This document shows, one piece after another, positions 9,493-20,159 of a DNA stretch of 64,000 nt. This stretch comes from Chaunax sp. Z400 (lineage: Eukaryota > Chordata > Actinopteri > Lophiiformes > Chaunacidae). The position numbers and the translations under genes were made by a program. The stretch is from contig CM075194.1 of assembly GCA_037577475.1 (NCBI GenBank), positions 23,474,492 to 23,538,491 on the forward strand, read 5' to 3'. Position 1 is the first letter of the stretch. Each line of letters begins with the position of its first letter. Below the pieces are notes generated by a model, which saw only the letters and a program-made list of their open reading frames with translations, was not told the origin of the DNA and did no database searches.

Positions 9493-9627
9493 TTTGTATA
9501 GGATAAAAAAGATTCTTTAAGCCAGTTTGGAGTGCAGCTGTGTTTTGCACAAAAACTGTCAAAGTTGATTTTGCTCCCCTGTAATTATGACGAATGTTTA
9601 AATAGTGCGACTCCGAAAAGCTCTGGA

Positions 9628-9683
9628 GCTTATGGCCATACTGTCCTGAATAAGCCCAGTCTCGTCAGATCTTGGAAGCCAAG
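9628..9683 (+). pseudogene. 5S rRNA-like gene, copy 31, 5' half (interrupted)
   Basis: The first 56 nt of a 5S copy, ending abruptly at GGAAGCCAAG, after which non-5S sequence begins. The start reads GCTTATGGCC, with the canonical T rather than the array C at helix I position 4. The spacer before it is also shortened (around 9530). The matching 3' part starts at 13679. Confidence 0.88.
9654..9683 (+). repeat. Left copy of a 30-bp repeat flanking the retroelement cargo (candidate target-site duplication)
   Basis: 5S nt 27-56 at the left junction. The same 30 bases, with one difference (CCCAGTCTCG here, CCCAATCTCG there), begin the resumed 5S gene at 13679. A LINE insertion into a single 5S gene with a 30-bp target-site duplication would give exactly this. 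Because the array is tandem, two different monomers could also have been brought together. Confidence 0.6.
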
Positions 9684-10276
9684 GACCTCCGTTGGTGTTA
9701 CATGGAGGTCATCTGATCCATTGGATTCAATCAATCTTCTGTATCTTGACATGTCTTTGTTTTCTCAGTAGATTTGTGTCCTTGTAAAGTTGTTGGAGGA
9801 TTTTGGACACTGAAAAGAATTTATACATAGCTGTCCTTATGACACGTTTTTGAGAGCCTCTAGTTGGTTTTGATGTTTTGGCTTTGATGTTGTGGCTTTG
9901 TCCTTATGACACGTTTTTGAGAGCCTCTAGTTGACTTTGATATTTTGGCTTTGAACGTCATACTACTTTTATTTTGTGTGGTTTCTATGGAAACATGTCA
10001 TCTGAGACTAATGTCAACTAGATTTTTTACCAATGTAGGAAAAAGTGTTTTTTTTGGTTTGTTTGTTTTTTGTTTATTTTTTCAAAATGTGAAAAGGCAC
10101 ATTTTACCATTCCACGAACACAATTTGTGTTTTCTGTCAGGATTCACAAAAGCAGGACCCAAAATAGTAAACAACACAAGGGGCGGAGTGCAGATCAAGG
10201 ATTTAATGAATCAAAGTCCAAATGAAACACAACAGTCCACAACAAAACAAAAAGCAGGAAGGCAGCCCAACTCTTC
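9684..10276. other. Left part of the insertion: noncoding, with a 67-bp direct repeat
   Basis: No gene is visible. TCCTTATGACACG...AGCCTCTAGTTG occurs at 9834 and again at 9901, a 67-bp period, each followed by TTTTGGCTTTGA-like sequence. A T-rich stretch lies at 10045-10085. From about 10138, GTCAGGATTCACAAAAGCAG followed by an A/C-rich stretch resembles the edge of a teleost interspersed DNA repeat, but I cannot name the family. Confidence 0.5.
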
Positions 10277-10395
10277 ATGCACTCAATGATATTTTCTCAT
10301 CTCTCATATTGCCTGACTGTCTGGGGCCAAGCCTCACAGTCAACACTTAAACCACTCACATCGCTCTATAAGCAGGCACTGAAAATAATGGATAA
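10277..10395 (+). mobile_element. LINE reverse-transcriptase C-terminal scrap
   Basis: The frame reads MIFSHLSYCLTVWGQAS and LKPLTSLYKQALKIMDKK, typical of the region after the catalytic domain in teleost CR1/Rex-like LINEs. It then runs, with no stop, into a different LINE frame at about 10396, so the two pieces are fused head to tail. The fusion is a chance nested or recombined junction, not one protein. Confidence 0.5.
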
Positions 10396-12972
10396 AAAAC
10401 TCACAATTATAGAAGATATACTAGAAGAAATTCATGAATTCTATAATAAACTATACAAAAAAGAACCAAATGACAAAGAAACAGCCTACAACCTGATGGA
10501 AAACATAGAACAAAAACTTACAGAGGAGGACAGAGAATGGTGCGACAGAGAAATAAAAGAAGTGGAAATCAAACAGGCAATCACTAACCTCAACTGCAAT
10601 AAAAGCCTGGGAAACGATGGACTCACGACAGAATTCTACCAGCACTTCTCCGACCAACTTACACCCATCCTGACAAAATTATACCAACAAATGCACAGTA
10701 CAAATCAAACCCCGTCCACCCTAAATCAGAGCCTCATTACCCTCATCCATAAAACAGGACCACAGGATCTTATCACCAATTACAGACCAATCAGCCTCTT
10801 AAACACGTATTATAAAATCATCTCCAAAACAATAGCAAACAGGTCATCAATACAATAACAAGCCAAAATCAATACGACATACCAGGTAGGGACATACAGG
10901 ACTCAATATTAACAATAAAATCAGCAATCAGCCAAATAGAACGAACAGGTGGGATGCTAATTAGCGTGGACCTGGAGAAGGCCTTTGATAGGGTGGACCA
11001 CGACTACCCATTTAATGTACTGTACAAATGTAATTTCGGAAATAATTTTGTGAAATGGATAAAGCTGCTGTACCTCAATGCATCCAGCCGGGTGAAATGT
11101 AACGGTTTCCCGTCGGACAGCTTCGACCTCGAAAGGTCAGTCAGACAGGGATGCCCGATGTCGGCCATGTTATTCAGTCTGGTGACGGAACCACTAACAC
11201 GGGCGATAGAGAAAAGCCCAGAGATAAAAGGCATAAAAATGCCAAGAGGAACAGTGAGCAAGATCACGCAGTTCGCCGATGATGTCAGTCTGACGCTGGT
11301 GGATGAGGCAAGCCCAGAAAAATGTGTTGAAATAATTGAAAACTATGGCAAAGCATCGGGTGCAAAATTAAACAAGAACAAAACTGAAATTTTATTGGGA
11401 AAGAACCGTACAATCAAAAACCAATGGAATTTCAAAATAACAAATATACAAAAGGTATTGGGCTTATACATGGGGAAAAACTATAAGGAGGGTTTGGAAA
11501 AAACATGAGACTCAGTAATTAAAAAAGTGAAAAGAAACATACTATGGAAATTCAGAGATCTGGGGTTGAAAGGAAAGGTAATAGTAATAAATTCTCTAGT
11601 ACTGCCGACTCTCAACCACATTACGGGGACTTATGAGCTGCCGAAATGGGCACTAAATTCGCTAGAAAGCACCACGTCCTCCTTTCTCTGGAGGGGAAAG
11701 GGAAATCAGATCGCTCATAAGGTGTTAATTGCTAACAAAAGGGATGGGGCTTAGGACTAATTGACATTAGTGCCAAAAGGGATGCACTAAGGGTGAAATT
11801 AATTAGGAAATATTTGGATCCGACCAGACAACACCTCTGGGAGGACTCGCTGGCCCACTGTCTGGCTCAGTATAGGGAGAAGGATTTATATAACCTATGT
11901 ACATCTCTCCCCAGAAAGGCCTACAGTGGTCTGCCGGAGTTCTACCAGGAGGCACTGGAGGCGTGGGGCAAGATTCTCCAGAATACCTCCAGATAGAGTG
12001 CAAGAATAAACAGGATGTACTGCGCTTACCTTTCCTCTCAAACCCCAGTATCCTGTATAAGGGTAAAATTATTGTCAGCAGCCATCTAAGTGCAGTCGGC
12101 CTAACAAAAATAAAAGACATCATAAACAACAAAGGTCAACTGGACTTAAAAAATGTATATAACGTACTGTCAAAGGGAAAAATAAAACATGACAAAAAAT
12201 AAACTACTTACCTGAAAAATGGGATGAACTCCTGCAAAAGAAAGGGACCCCCCTGATGCAAGACGGCGCTCCGAGTTTCCTTCTGTGCCTTGGTGGGAAA
12301 AAAATTCAAATTAGTACAGTAAAAACCAACACCTGGTACACCATACTACTAAACAAAATAACCCGAAGACCAACAGCACAGAGAGCGTGGAACACCATCT
12401 TCCCCTCTCACAACAGTACACACATCTGGACCCTAAACAATAAAAACCCCCTCCCACCCAAAATTCAACAGTTTGACTACAAGCTGAGGCACAGGAGGAT
12501 CTTCACGAGCGTCGTCTTGCATCAGGTGTGTAAAACAAAATACAAAAGGGAATGTGCCGTGTGTGAGACAGAGCCTGAGGATATAGAACATCTTTTCCTA
12601 CACTGTCAGGCTCTGTCTCCACACAGGGAAAAAATCTAACGTGCAATATGCAATCACTGTCACCTGATAATCACGAGCACTGAGCACTGGAACCACATGT
12701 ATTTATTCAGAACAACAAACAGGTCACCCACAATCAATACAGCACTTATCAACACAATACTCACCTTTGCACGTTTCGCCACCTGGATCCGAAGAAACAC
12801 AAAGTTATATGAAAACAAACACCTGGAGATTCACACACTCTTTAGAAGCAAGCTCACCTCACACATCCAAGTCCTCATACATTCGGACACTGAAAAATAC
12901 ACCGAACTATTCTGCACAAATAACACCCTCGTCACCCTAGACACAGAAAACAACATACACCTCAATATATAG
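10396..12972 (+). pseudogene. Tx1/L1-type non-LTR retrotransposon ORF2 (decayed)
   Basis: The product would be a reverse transcriptase that copies LINE RNA at a nicked target. Visible blocks in order: NKSLGNDGLTTEFYQHF (10600s), NYRPISLLNTYYKIISKTIANR in the fingers, VDLEKAFDRVDHD (near 10970), RQGCPMSAMLFSLV, and the catalytic ITQFADDVSLTL with FADD at 11272-11283. A C-terminal Cys-rich motif CAVCETEPEDIEHLFLHC follows near 12560, and a final frame ends at 12972. The reading frame is broken at about 10860, 11508, 11754, 11996 and 12202. No endonuclease domain is seen, so the copy is 5'-truncated. Motif spacing and wording fit the L1/Tx1 group, whose members include families inserting specifically into 5S genes (Mutsu in zebrafish). 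Family membership is an inference. Confidence 0.8.
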
Positions 12973-13678
12973 TTAAGCACCAGACACACAAGTAAAGGCA
13001 CATCATATTTTATTCTATGTAAAAAGCATGTGAAACAGAAACAACAAATGAGAGAAGGGAAAGTTTCCCTGCGAAAAATTGTCTTTTTCTTGTGAGTGTT
13101 ATTTAAAGTGTGTAATAAAGGTGTCCATGGATGTGTGGTAACACACAAAGTGCCATCTGGGGAGGGATGGAGATCCGGGGAGGAGGTGTCCACAGCAGAC
13201 CCCGGAGGGATTTGCTCGCTCGGGGGGGGAAGCTGAGGGGACCTCACTCTAGACCCATCCTCAACCAAGCAAGGAGTTCATACCCTGGTAAGGGAAAACA
13301 TAACAAATGGCAACTGTTAAAATTTGTGCATGTGGTGTTTTGTATTGATTGTGTACTTTTGCTGAAAAGGCAAGCAAAAAGCAGCAAATATGTAAAATAT
13401 TCTGTGGGCTGAGAAAACCCCAAAAAGGCCCTAAAAAGCCTCATTTCATTTTCAATTCTTTTCTTAAAAACATTTATTTTCAATATGCTGTATATATTAT
13501 ACGCACTTTATTTTCCTTTATGTACAGTTTAATTCTTGTGTGTTTTTTGTGTTTACTCCTCTAAAGGAAAGAGGAAGGAAACAAAAACACAAAGCAAATG
13601 TAAATAATACTGTGTACATAATAAATGTTGTTATTATCTTGTGTATTTTGACAATAAAAAACAAAACAAAAACAATGC
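12973..13678 (+). mobile_element. 3' UTR and tail of the Tx1-type LINE
   Basis: Noncoding sequence after the last LINE frame. It ends ACAATAAAAAACAAAACAAA, an A-rich tail with an AATAAA hexamer, directly against 5S sequence at 13679. An A-rich tail abutting the target is the usual 3' junction of a LINE. Confidence 0.65.
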
Positions 13679-13905
13679 GCCCAATCTCGTCAGATCTTGG
13701 AAGCCAAGCAGGGCCAGGCCTGGTTAGTACTTGGATGGGAGACCGCCTGGGAATACCAGGTGCTGTGAGCTTTTCTATAGGATAAAAAAGATTTTTTCAA
13801 GCCAGTGGATGAATGTGATGATGGAATTGACCATATGGCTCCTTCAGATTGCCCTTAACTTTAAAACTTGGAGTGCAGCTGTGTTTTGAACCAAAAACTG
13901 TCTTT
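13679..13905 (+). pseudogene. 5S rRNA-like gene, copy 31, 3' part and following spacer
   Basis: The 5S gene resumes at nt 27 (13679-13708 is the right copy of the 30-bp repeat) and runs to 13771, followed by a T-run and about 130 bp of array spacer that ends near 13905. Here box A reads AAGCCAAGCAGGG, keeping the canonical G that is A in most copies of the left array. This suggests that the copy escaped the array's homogenisation after the insertion. Confidence 0.85.
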
Positions 13906-16783
13906 AAAATATATTAAAGGGGACACAAGGAGGACACAATAAACTAATAGACAGAGAATACATGAGCAAAGGGAAAGGGAGCAAACTGGAACTAAACACA
14001 GAGACTAAAACACAGACAGGAACCAAAGGAGTAAAACTGATCATAAGAGAAGACAACAGGAAGTGTAAAGCAAAACACAAGGCAAGGAAGAAAGCTTACA
14101 AAATAAAACAGGAAACAGAGGAGATAAATCATGAAATGAACCTTACAAACTAAAAGGAACCAAAAAACTTGGATCATATACGTGACATTTTCTACTGTGT
14201 GGCGCATAAGTCCCATATATGTTTGTCAGCCTCTGTCGAGGCTGCACCCACCGCTCTCAACCGAGGCTGTGCCGTTTGATGAGCTCCAAAAAATGCTCAA
14301 TCCAATCCCGTTCGTGTCACCAAGATTATGTGGTAGAAAAACTTTGATGAGGTAGAAGGAGAATTTTCAGATCTTTTTATGACATGCAAAGACCTGGGGC
14401 CTCATTTATAAACTCTGCGTAAGCACGAAAGAAGGTGTACGCCGCTTTCTCAGCAATCCATGGGATTTATAAAAGGCAAACTTGACGGGAGAATGTGCGT
14501 TCCTCCACTGCAACTCTGACCCATGCTTACGCACAGAAATGGAGAAACGGGGAAACAGATGGTGATGTCTTGATGCTTCAGGAGGAATTCTGCTGTACAA
14601 GCCTGAAAACGTGTGCAACATTGTGAGGCGTGTGCTGTGCTTCACAACGTGGCACAGATGAAGAATGTGCCATTACCTCCATTACAATGGTTGTGTTGGT
14701 CGTGTTGGTAGTGTTGACCCGAACCTCGACCCCTTTCCCCCAAACGTTTGAGGCAAACCGACGTGTTAATGTGATGCATCGGTTGTAAATAAGATGACAC
14801 GAAGTATGGAAATGACACTAATTATTTGCCAGATGTTTTAGTGAAGTGATAATTTCCCCCAACACATTTTTAATTTCTCACAATTCTTTTGCAACTTCAT
14901 TTATTGTATCATTTTGCCTCTGAAGAACAGCCTCTGTGAGGACACGGCTGCTGCAGGTCGGGGTGCATGAAGTGGAGTGGAGACGCCTGGCGCACACCTT
15001 TCCTCTGCTGCACCACCGCTGACCCTGCTGGAACATGCAGCAACTACAACAGAGAAACTATTTAGTGAATAAAGTCTCACTTCTTGTAAATAGAGTCCAA
15101 TGTTTGTGCATAAATGTGTTAACACAACCTGAATGTATCTGGTTTACACTCGTTTAAAACAAATTGATACAATCTTCCTACCTGAGTCATGCCATCCGCC
15201 CTGCATGGAATCTGTCTCCCTCCGTCTCCGTCACAACTCAGGAGAGATTCCCCGATTATGCCAGCTTCTGATCAAATGAGGTGAGCTCCGGTTTCCTGAC
15301 TCCACCGCCCGTGGCACACACACTCCGCCGGTGTGACGCAATGCGCTTCTTTACATCGACTTTCAGGTGGGACCTCTTCTTTTTGACCTCTGCCACAGTC
15401 CGACCTTCTGAAAAGTTAACTTATTGTCTGTGAGGTTGTAGGTTCTTACAGCAGAAATAAGAATGTACATTCATACAACTCAACATACCTTTATTCTTTG
15501 CTTAGTGTTCTGTTAGACAGTTGTGTGCCCACAGTCCTTCTTCCCCACAAAGTGGTCAGTCTGTTGTCTTTCTGATTTTCACACTTGCACCCTGTGTTTA
15601 AAGCCAAAGCAAAAACATCCACTGCCTTTGGAGGGTGGTAGGCGCTAATGTTGATTTTATGCTGTCCAAAAAAGGCAAAGTGTTCTTTGGTCCATGTTTT
15701 ATCACTGTCACAAACGTAAAATCCTGACCTTCATACGCATAATTCCTTATCACAGCTGTAATGATGCACATAAACATTAGCAGTGTGTTATCATTCGGAT
15801 TCACTCAGGGAATGAGGCTGACATAACATGACATGCATGAAAGTGACACTAACATTACACAGAAATCATGCTAGACTTGTGTGCCTGCTTCAATTTTTAG
15901 TAAAAAAGTATTCATATATCAATAATTAAATAATAATTAAATTTTTTATAGCAGCCAAGGCAATCATTGGTGAGGATAGATGAAGAATGAGGAGGGAGAT
16001 AGTTGACCGCATTCTTCAGTATCAGCAGTTGTCTCAGTTTAGAGTCCACCTCCTCTTCATTTCTCATCATTCATCATCCTTAGGAAATTTGTGACAGTGC
16101 TGTTTTGCAAATTGTGGCATCCAGGAATGACACAATTGTGAGACAGTGACACAGCTGACCAGCAGACTGAACTCTTTCTTAAGAGTTTATTGCCTCACAA
16201 TTTTGCAGGAGACCCGCTGTTACTGTGACTGCATACTTTTCCAATGATAGGGGAGGAACAGTTTCAGAGGAGTGATGACACTATGTCTTGGCTTCAGAGC
16301 ATCATGGAGCCATGTTTTCACACCTGCATAAAAATCCTCAACTCAAAGCCAGAGAAAAACAGTTTGATGGTGCAGCTCCACAACACAGTGTTTACATAGC
16401 TTACAGTCTTTCCTTATGTTTTCAGCTACTTTTTCACACATTCTTTCTCTCACACATTTAATGTGTTTTGAAACAAATCACAGAATTTGCTTAACATACC
16501 CATAATTGTGTTTTTACATCTGGTGTTTTTACAGAGTTATTAGGATTCATCCTCTGGAAACCATGAATTTCTGTGCAAAAATTGATGAAATTAATGGTAA
16601 TCCATCAAATATGTGAATCCAAAAGTTCTTCCTTTTTAAGTGCCTGAAAATTGTATATTAACAAATGCCACATGAAAATACTAGCATGTCCAGAGTGTTC
16701 AACCTCCCTTCAATGAGAAAGAAAAAAATAAGTGGACCTTAACAGGAGATCTTACTTTAGTGGATTTTCTAACTCTTTTGCAG
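13906..16783. other. Noncoding DNA with decayed repeats
   Basis: I see no supported gene. At about 14396-14540 GGGGCCTCATTTATAAACTC is followed by GCGTAAGCACG and later TGCTTACGCACAG, a motif set common at the ends of teleost PIF/Harbinger-like DNA transposons. The opposite end was not found, so this is tentative. 15880-15960 is A/T-rich. 16700-16780 is the intron before the GABA-A receptor exon. Confidence 0.45.
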
Positions 16784-17004
16784 GAATACACCATTGACAT
16801 ATTCTTTGCCCAGACATGGTATGATAGCCGACTCAAGTTTAACAGCTCAATGAAGCTGCTAATGCTCAACAGTAACATGGTAGGCAAAATCTGGATTCCC
16901 GACACCTTCTTCAGGAATTCCCGCAAATCTGACGCTCACTGTATCACCACCCCCAACCGCCTATTGAGGCTGTGGAGTAATGGGAGAGTCATGTACACAC
17001 TGAG
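16784..17004 (+). pseudogene. GABA-A receptor gamma subunit (gamma-1-like), exon 4
   Basis: A 221-bp exon, the usual size of this exon in GABA-A subunits, with acceptor TTTTGCAG and donor GAG|GTAGGA. It encodes part of the extracellular ligand-binding domain, from EYTIDIFFAQTWYDSRLKFN through MVGKIWIPDTFFRNSRKSD to GRVMYTLR. Gamma subunits contribute to the benzodiazepine-site interface and synaptic placement of this pentameric chloride channel. The FFRNSRKSDAH wording is closer to gamma-1 than to gamma-2 or gamma-3. One notable change: DAHC where the family has DAHW, plus LLRLWSNGR for the usual LLRIWNDGR. No upstream exon is recognised, and only exon 6 is clear downstream, so this is most likely a fragment of the gene. 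Confidence 0.85.
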
Positions 17005-18339
17005 GTAGGACAGTTATGCACCCAGTTTTCTACCAACATTTTATCGTGTTTGTGCAGCTTTAATGTGTGCATCTGTGTTTTTATCATGTAGTTCTCTTGT
17101 AGGTGTCCCAAATTTATCAAAGCATGATGTAATGGTCTTTTTTTTCTGCATTTGTTGGAATAATTACAGAGAGAACATGAAATACCTTAACTGTATTCAG
17201 TCACACTTGAGAGGGAAAAACAATGCTGAAACTTGCTTTTTCTCTGTCACAATTCTGTTTTTGTCAGTTTGTGAGTTTGTATGAGGTATTTATCCATAGT
17301 ACCTACAATAGTTGGCGAGCAGCATGATTATATATAAGAACCTCATACAATCCCAATTCAAATGCCCCAACTATCCCCTCAGTGTTCCACACACTAGTGA
17401 CTAATCCAAAGATCATTTCATGGAGTTGAAGACAGATATCAGCTCAAGTACAGTCACATTAAAAGTCATGAATTGAGCTCAAACCAGTGATTTCATCAAT
17501 GAAAGAAAATTTGATTTGATTCAATGCCTAAAAGAACACGAGTTCTGCTTCCAGCAAGTATCCTCCTTCAGTTGTGCAAATAATATTTCCTTAGCCTCAC
17601 TGTTCTGTATAAATGTAATGAAGATGTAATGGGGGTCTGTGTTGTTCCACCTCTGAGACGGCAGAGGAGGTAGTAGCAGAGCGAATCTCACATCTGTATG
17701 AATGCAAGGCAGAAAGGCAGGACAGGGCTGTGACATTTTAACGATGTATTTTGTGTGCGGCCCACAATCGGAAGACTTAAAAAGCAGCTCGTAGCAGTTG
17801 GCTGTTAGTTCAAAGAGGAAGATCAACCAAAAATATCTTCACATTGGGGAGACTGGGTGAGGTCTTGGAGCTCCTTACCCTCTGACCAGAGGATGAGATC
17901 AGTTAACATGTACTGGTGAAGGTGAATGTTTTTTTTGCCATGTTAATCCATTGTGTAAAAAGTGCTGCTTGATGCATACGTAAGATGTCACACTAGATGC
18001 TAATGCTGCTGTGTCATCATGCCTCTTCTGCTTGTGGAACTGCGGCTCGCTATTTAAAGTCACACACTGGAGCAACGTTGTTCTGCCTTTGTTCTGTTCA
18101 GTGTAAACAGACAAATGCGGCGTAGAGGGAAGGGTCTTTGTTGCAGTCCTGTGTCGCGGCTTCTGTATATAAAGGGCTGTTGCTATACCAACACAAAATC
18201 TTTGCATGTGACCTCAACTCAGATCTTTGACAATTGTCTTCTTTTTTACCAGTCAATAATTATCCCTTCCCATGTTTCTCCCATACATGAAAGATGACCA
18301 CAGTATTTCTGTAATCTTAAACCAGTGCTTCACTTTGCC
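17005..18339. other. GABA-A gamma intron/intergenic DNA
   Basis: No exon or repeat is recognised with confidence. Short open frames on both strands lack codon bias or family resemblance. Confidence 0.5.
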
Positions 18340-18520
18340 TTGAGTGGTTTGTTTTGGTTATTTTTTGGGCATTTATGCCTTTAATGGGATAGGACAGCTG
18401 AAGATATCTTACCACAATTGGGGAGAGAGAGTGAGGGGTTGACATGCGGCCACTGCGGGGCGTTGGCACATGGGGTGCCTGCTTAAACCACTGCACTATC
18501 TGCGCCTCGCATTAAGTGAT
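18340..18520. repeat. Common teleost short interspersed repeat
   Basis: The stretch with GGCATTTATGCCTTTAATGG, GATAGGACAGCTGAAGA, GGGGAGAGAGAG and GACATGCGGCCACTGCGG resembles a short repeat found very often in percomorph introns. It is old and diverged. I cannot give its family name from sequence alone. Confidence 0.5.
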
Positions 18521-18956
18521 CTTAAGCAAAGTGCCAAATCTGGAAGCCTTTACAAGAACTACAAGTCATTTAGGAAGTCACTGAAAAGAGACATAATTTG
18601 TAGTTTACAGTAGGTGTGATATTTATTTCTCAGAGTTTGGAATATTTTCAACCCTTGCAAAGAAGAACCTTCTCTGTGTAAAATAAAACAATTTAGAATT
18701 GAGTCAATTAAAGTGTCATCAGCAGACAAACTTTTATACCAATTTAAAGATTGCAAAAGGAATTTCTGTCCTCCATCAATGTACATCTCAGGTAGATAAA
18801 TTACCTCCTCACCGTGTTTTGCATGGGAGTAAGCACTAGTTTACATTTGTACAAACTCCATATACTACCTGTCATGCAGGAATCCCTACAAAAGCTCATG
18901 TTCACCTACCACATACTGTAGCGTACAGACTATTGCATTTGAAGACTCCTTGTCAT

Positions 18957-19050
18957 CAGACTGTCCAGGTCAAATCCATCTTGAATGCTCCCCTTTGCCT
19001 TGCCATGGTGCAATGTTCCCATGTTATGCACATTATACGGAATGGCAGGT
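18957..19050 (+). pseudogene. Possible decayed GABA-A gamma exon 5
   Basis: After an acceptor-like TCATCAG comes ACTGTCCAGGTCAAATCCAT and then CTTGCCATGGTGCAATGTTC, which can be loosely lined up with the 83-bp gamma exon 5 (the segment with both cysteines of the Cys-loop and a PMDEH-like core). It lies where exon 5 should be, between exons 4 and 6. The match needs several indels and the frame is lost, so it may be chance. Confidence 0.2.
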
Positions 19051-19133
19051 CTCAACCTTGTGTTGGATACTACAGGTATCAGTAAGGCCTATAATTGATC
19101 TATTATGTGTATCTATTATGCGGGGTTCTGTAG

Positions 19134-19271
19134 ATGGTTATCCTAAGAATGAGATCATGTACCGGTGGCAGAGACGGGCGGTGGAGGTGGCAGACCAGCG
19201 GTACTGGAGGCTCTACCAGTTTGCCTTCGTAGGATTAAGGAACTCCTCTGATGTGGCAAACACCCAGTCAG
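19134..19271 (+). pseudogene. GABA-A receptor gamma subunit (gamma-1-like), exon 6
   Basis: A 138-bp exon, the family's usual size, with acceptor TTCTGTAG and donor CAGTCAG|GTGAGA. It encodes GYPKNEIMYRWQRRAVEVAD followed by YWRLYQFAFVGLRNSSDV, the last part of the extracellular domain before the first membrane helix. PKNEI and VEVAD are gamma-1-like. The next exon (pre-M1/M1/M2) should follow within a few kb but is not in the window: unrelated sequence begins by about 19.6 kb. With an absent or decayed exon 5, this is a gene fragment and not a working receptor gene. Confidence 0.85.
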
Positions 19272-19669
19272 GTGAGAGAATATGGACAAGTCCTCTTACT
19301 TGTTCTCAATCTTCAGTTTCACATGAGGCACTAATAATGCAAGGGTTTGATGACATTTCGAGAGGAATGCACATTTATTATTGTGTTCCATTTATGTTAC
19401 CATAGAGAAATGCTCAGAAGTCATTTTTAGGTCTCAAGTCTTTGAGGTTGCGTACAAGTCAAGTCCTAAGACTCTGATGGTCGTAATGAGCGTTCTATCA
19501 TCTTCTGCAAGCCATCTGGTTTTCTTAGACCAAAGCTTAGGTATCGATAAGGAATTCAACTAATGTCTCCTTTATCCTTTAGCATACAGTATCATCACTG
19601 ACATTGTTTGATGATTTGGTCACTTTAAAAAGGCTATTGAAGTGCATTCTGAAATTACACCATGCCACT
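19272..19669. other. Noncoding stretch after GABA-A exon 6
   Basis: Nothing recognised. The transition from the GABA-A intron to the next gene fragment lies somewhere here. Confidence 0.4.
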
Positions 19670-20150
19670 GTGTCATGCGTAATGGTGCATCACAGAATCC
19701 AATATGTTCCAGAGTTAAGTCGTACCATAGAATATTTAACGTTCTCCTTGGAGGTCACAGACGTCTCAATCATGCCTGTTGATGTCCTTAATGAGGAAGT
19801 AGTGTCTTCTCTAAAGCAGAGATACCCAGATGTGACTCAGGTTCATATGGCAACAAATGTGTCTTTCAGTGGTAAATGTTACAGTGCTTATTGTACAGGG
19901 ATCTGCAGACGGACTGCCTGAATGTAATCAGATCTTTCAGCTGTGCATTCTTGAGGAAAAGCTGTGTTTTCTAGTGACAGATATATGTGTTTGGTACAGG
20001 GAGCATTATGGTGCATTTGAGCTGTCAGCCACACCGACTAGAGAGGTTGTCCTGATTGAGCCTGGTGACCTGAAGGACCCACATCCCCTTGTGGACTACA
20101 TGGTTGGGGGTTTGCCATGGTAATGTTGAAAAGGGTCGTCATCGTGAAAG
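19670..20150 (+). pseudogene. Fragment of a teleost multicopy uncharacterised protein (C-terminal type)
   Basis: Two frames together give HRIQYVPELSRTIEYLTFSL, PDVTQVHMATNVSFSGK, then QGSADGLPECNQIFQLCIL, WYREHYGAFELSATPTREV and DPHPLVDYMVGGL. These resemble a family of uncharacterised proteins present in many copies in fish genomes, whose members carry ELNRTFEYLTVSLEV-like and WYREHFRAFEL-like motifs. A frameshift falls near 19870, and another just before 20120 restores MVMLKRVVIVKG ahead of a good donor AAAG|GTAAGT at 20150. The function is unknown to me. It may be the 5' portion of the same locus as the PB1-like frame at 20922. Confidence 0.5.
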
Positions 20151-20159
20151 GTAAGTGTC

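Larger units (their letters stand above)
1..9683 (+). repeat. Tandem array of divergent 5S rRNA genes (left block)
   Basis: Thirty complete 119-nt 5S-like genes and the first half of a 31st lie head to tail on the + strand. The usual period is 314-317 bp; two monomers are 402 bp because of an internal 87-bp duplication. The 3' half of each gene, including the box C core TTGGATGGGAGACCGCC, is almost identical to vertebrate 5S, while the 5' half differs at about a dozen positions. Spacers of about 195 bp fall into two families: type A (TTTTGCACA, CCATATCGAT, GAATGTTTAAATAG) and type B (TTTAGCACA, TGAATTTGCT, GAATTTTTAAATAG). The long open frames running through the array on both strands are by-products of stop-poor repeats and are not proteins. 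Confidence 0.95.

Noticed and set aside
1..9683. CRISPR array or protein-repeat gene as an explanation of the regular spacing
   Set aside because: The repeated unit is the 5S gene plus its spacer on a 314-bp period, in a vertebrate genome. There are no short direct repeats with unique spacers.
31..9771. Dozens of 60-144 codon open frames on both strands of the 5S array, with recurring NYDECLNSATPKSYAAHGHT-like text
   Set aside because: They are read straight through 5S genes and spacers, repeat with the monomer, and occur on both strands. There is no start context or family resemblance. They are by-products of tandem noncoding DNA.
12831..13268. 145-codon minus-strand frame over the LINE 3' end
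   Set aside because: Antisense to the last LINE frame and its 3' UTR; no domain is seen.
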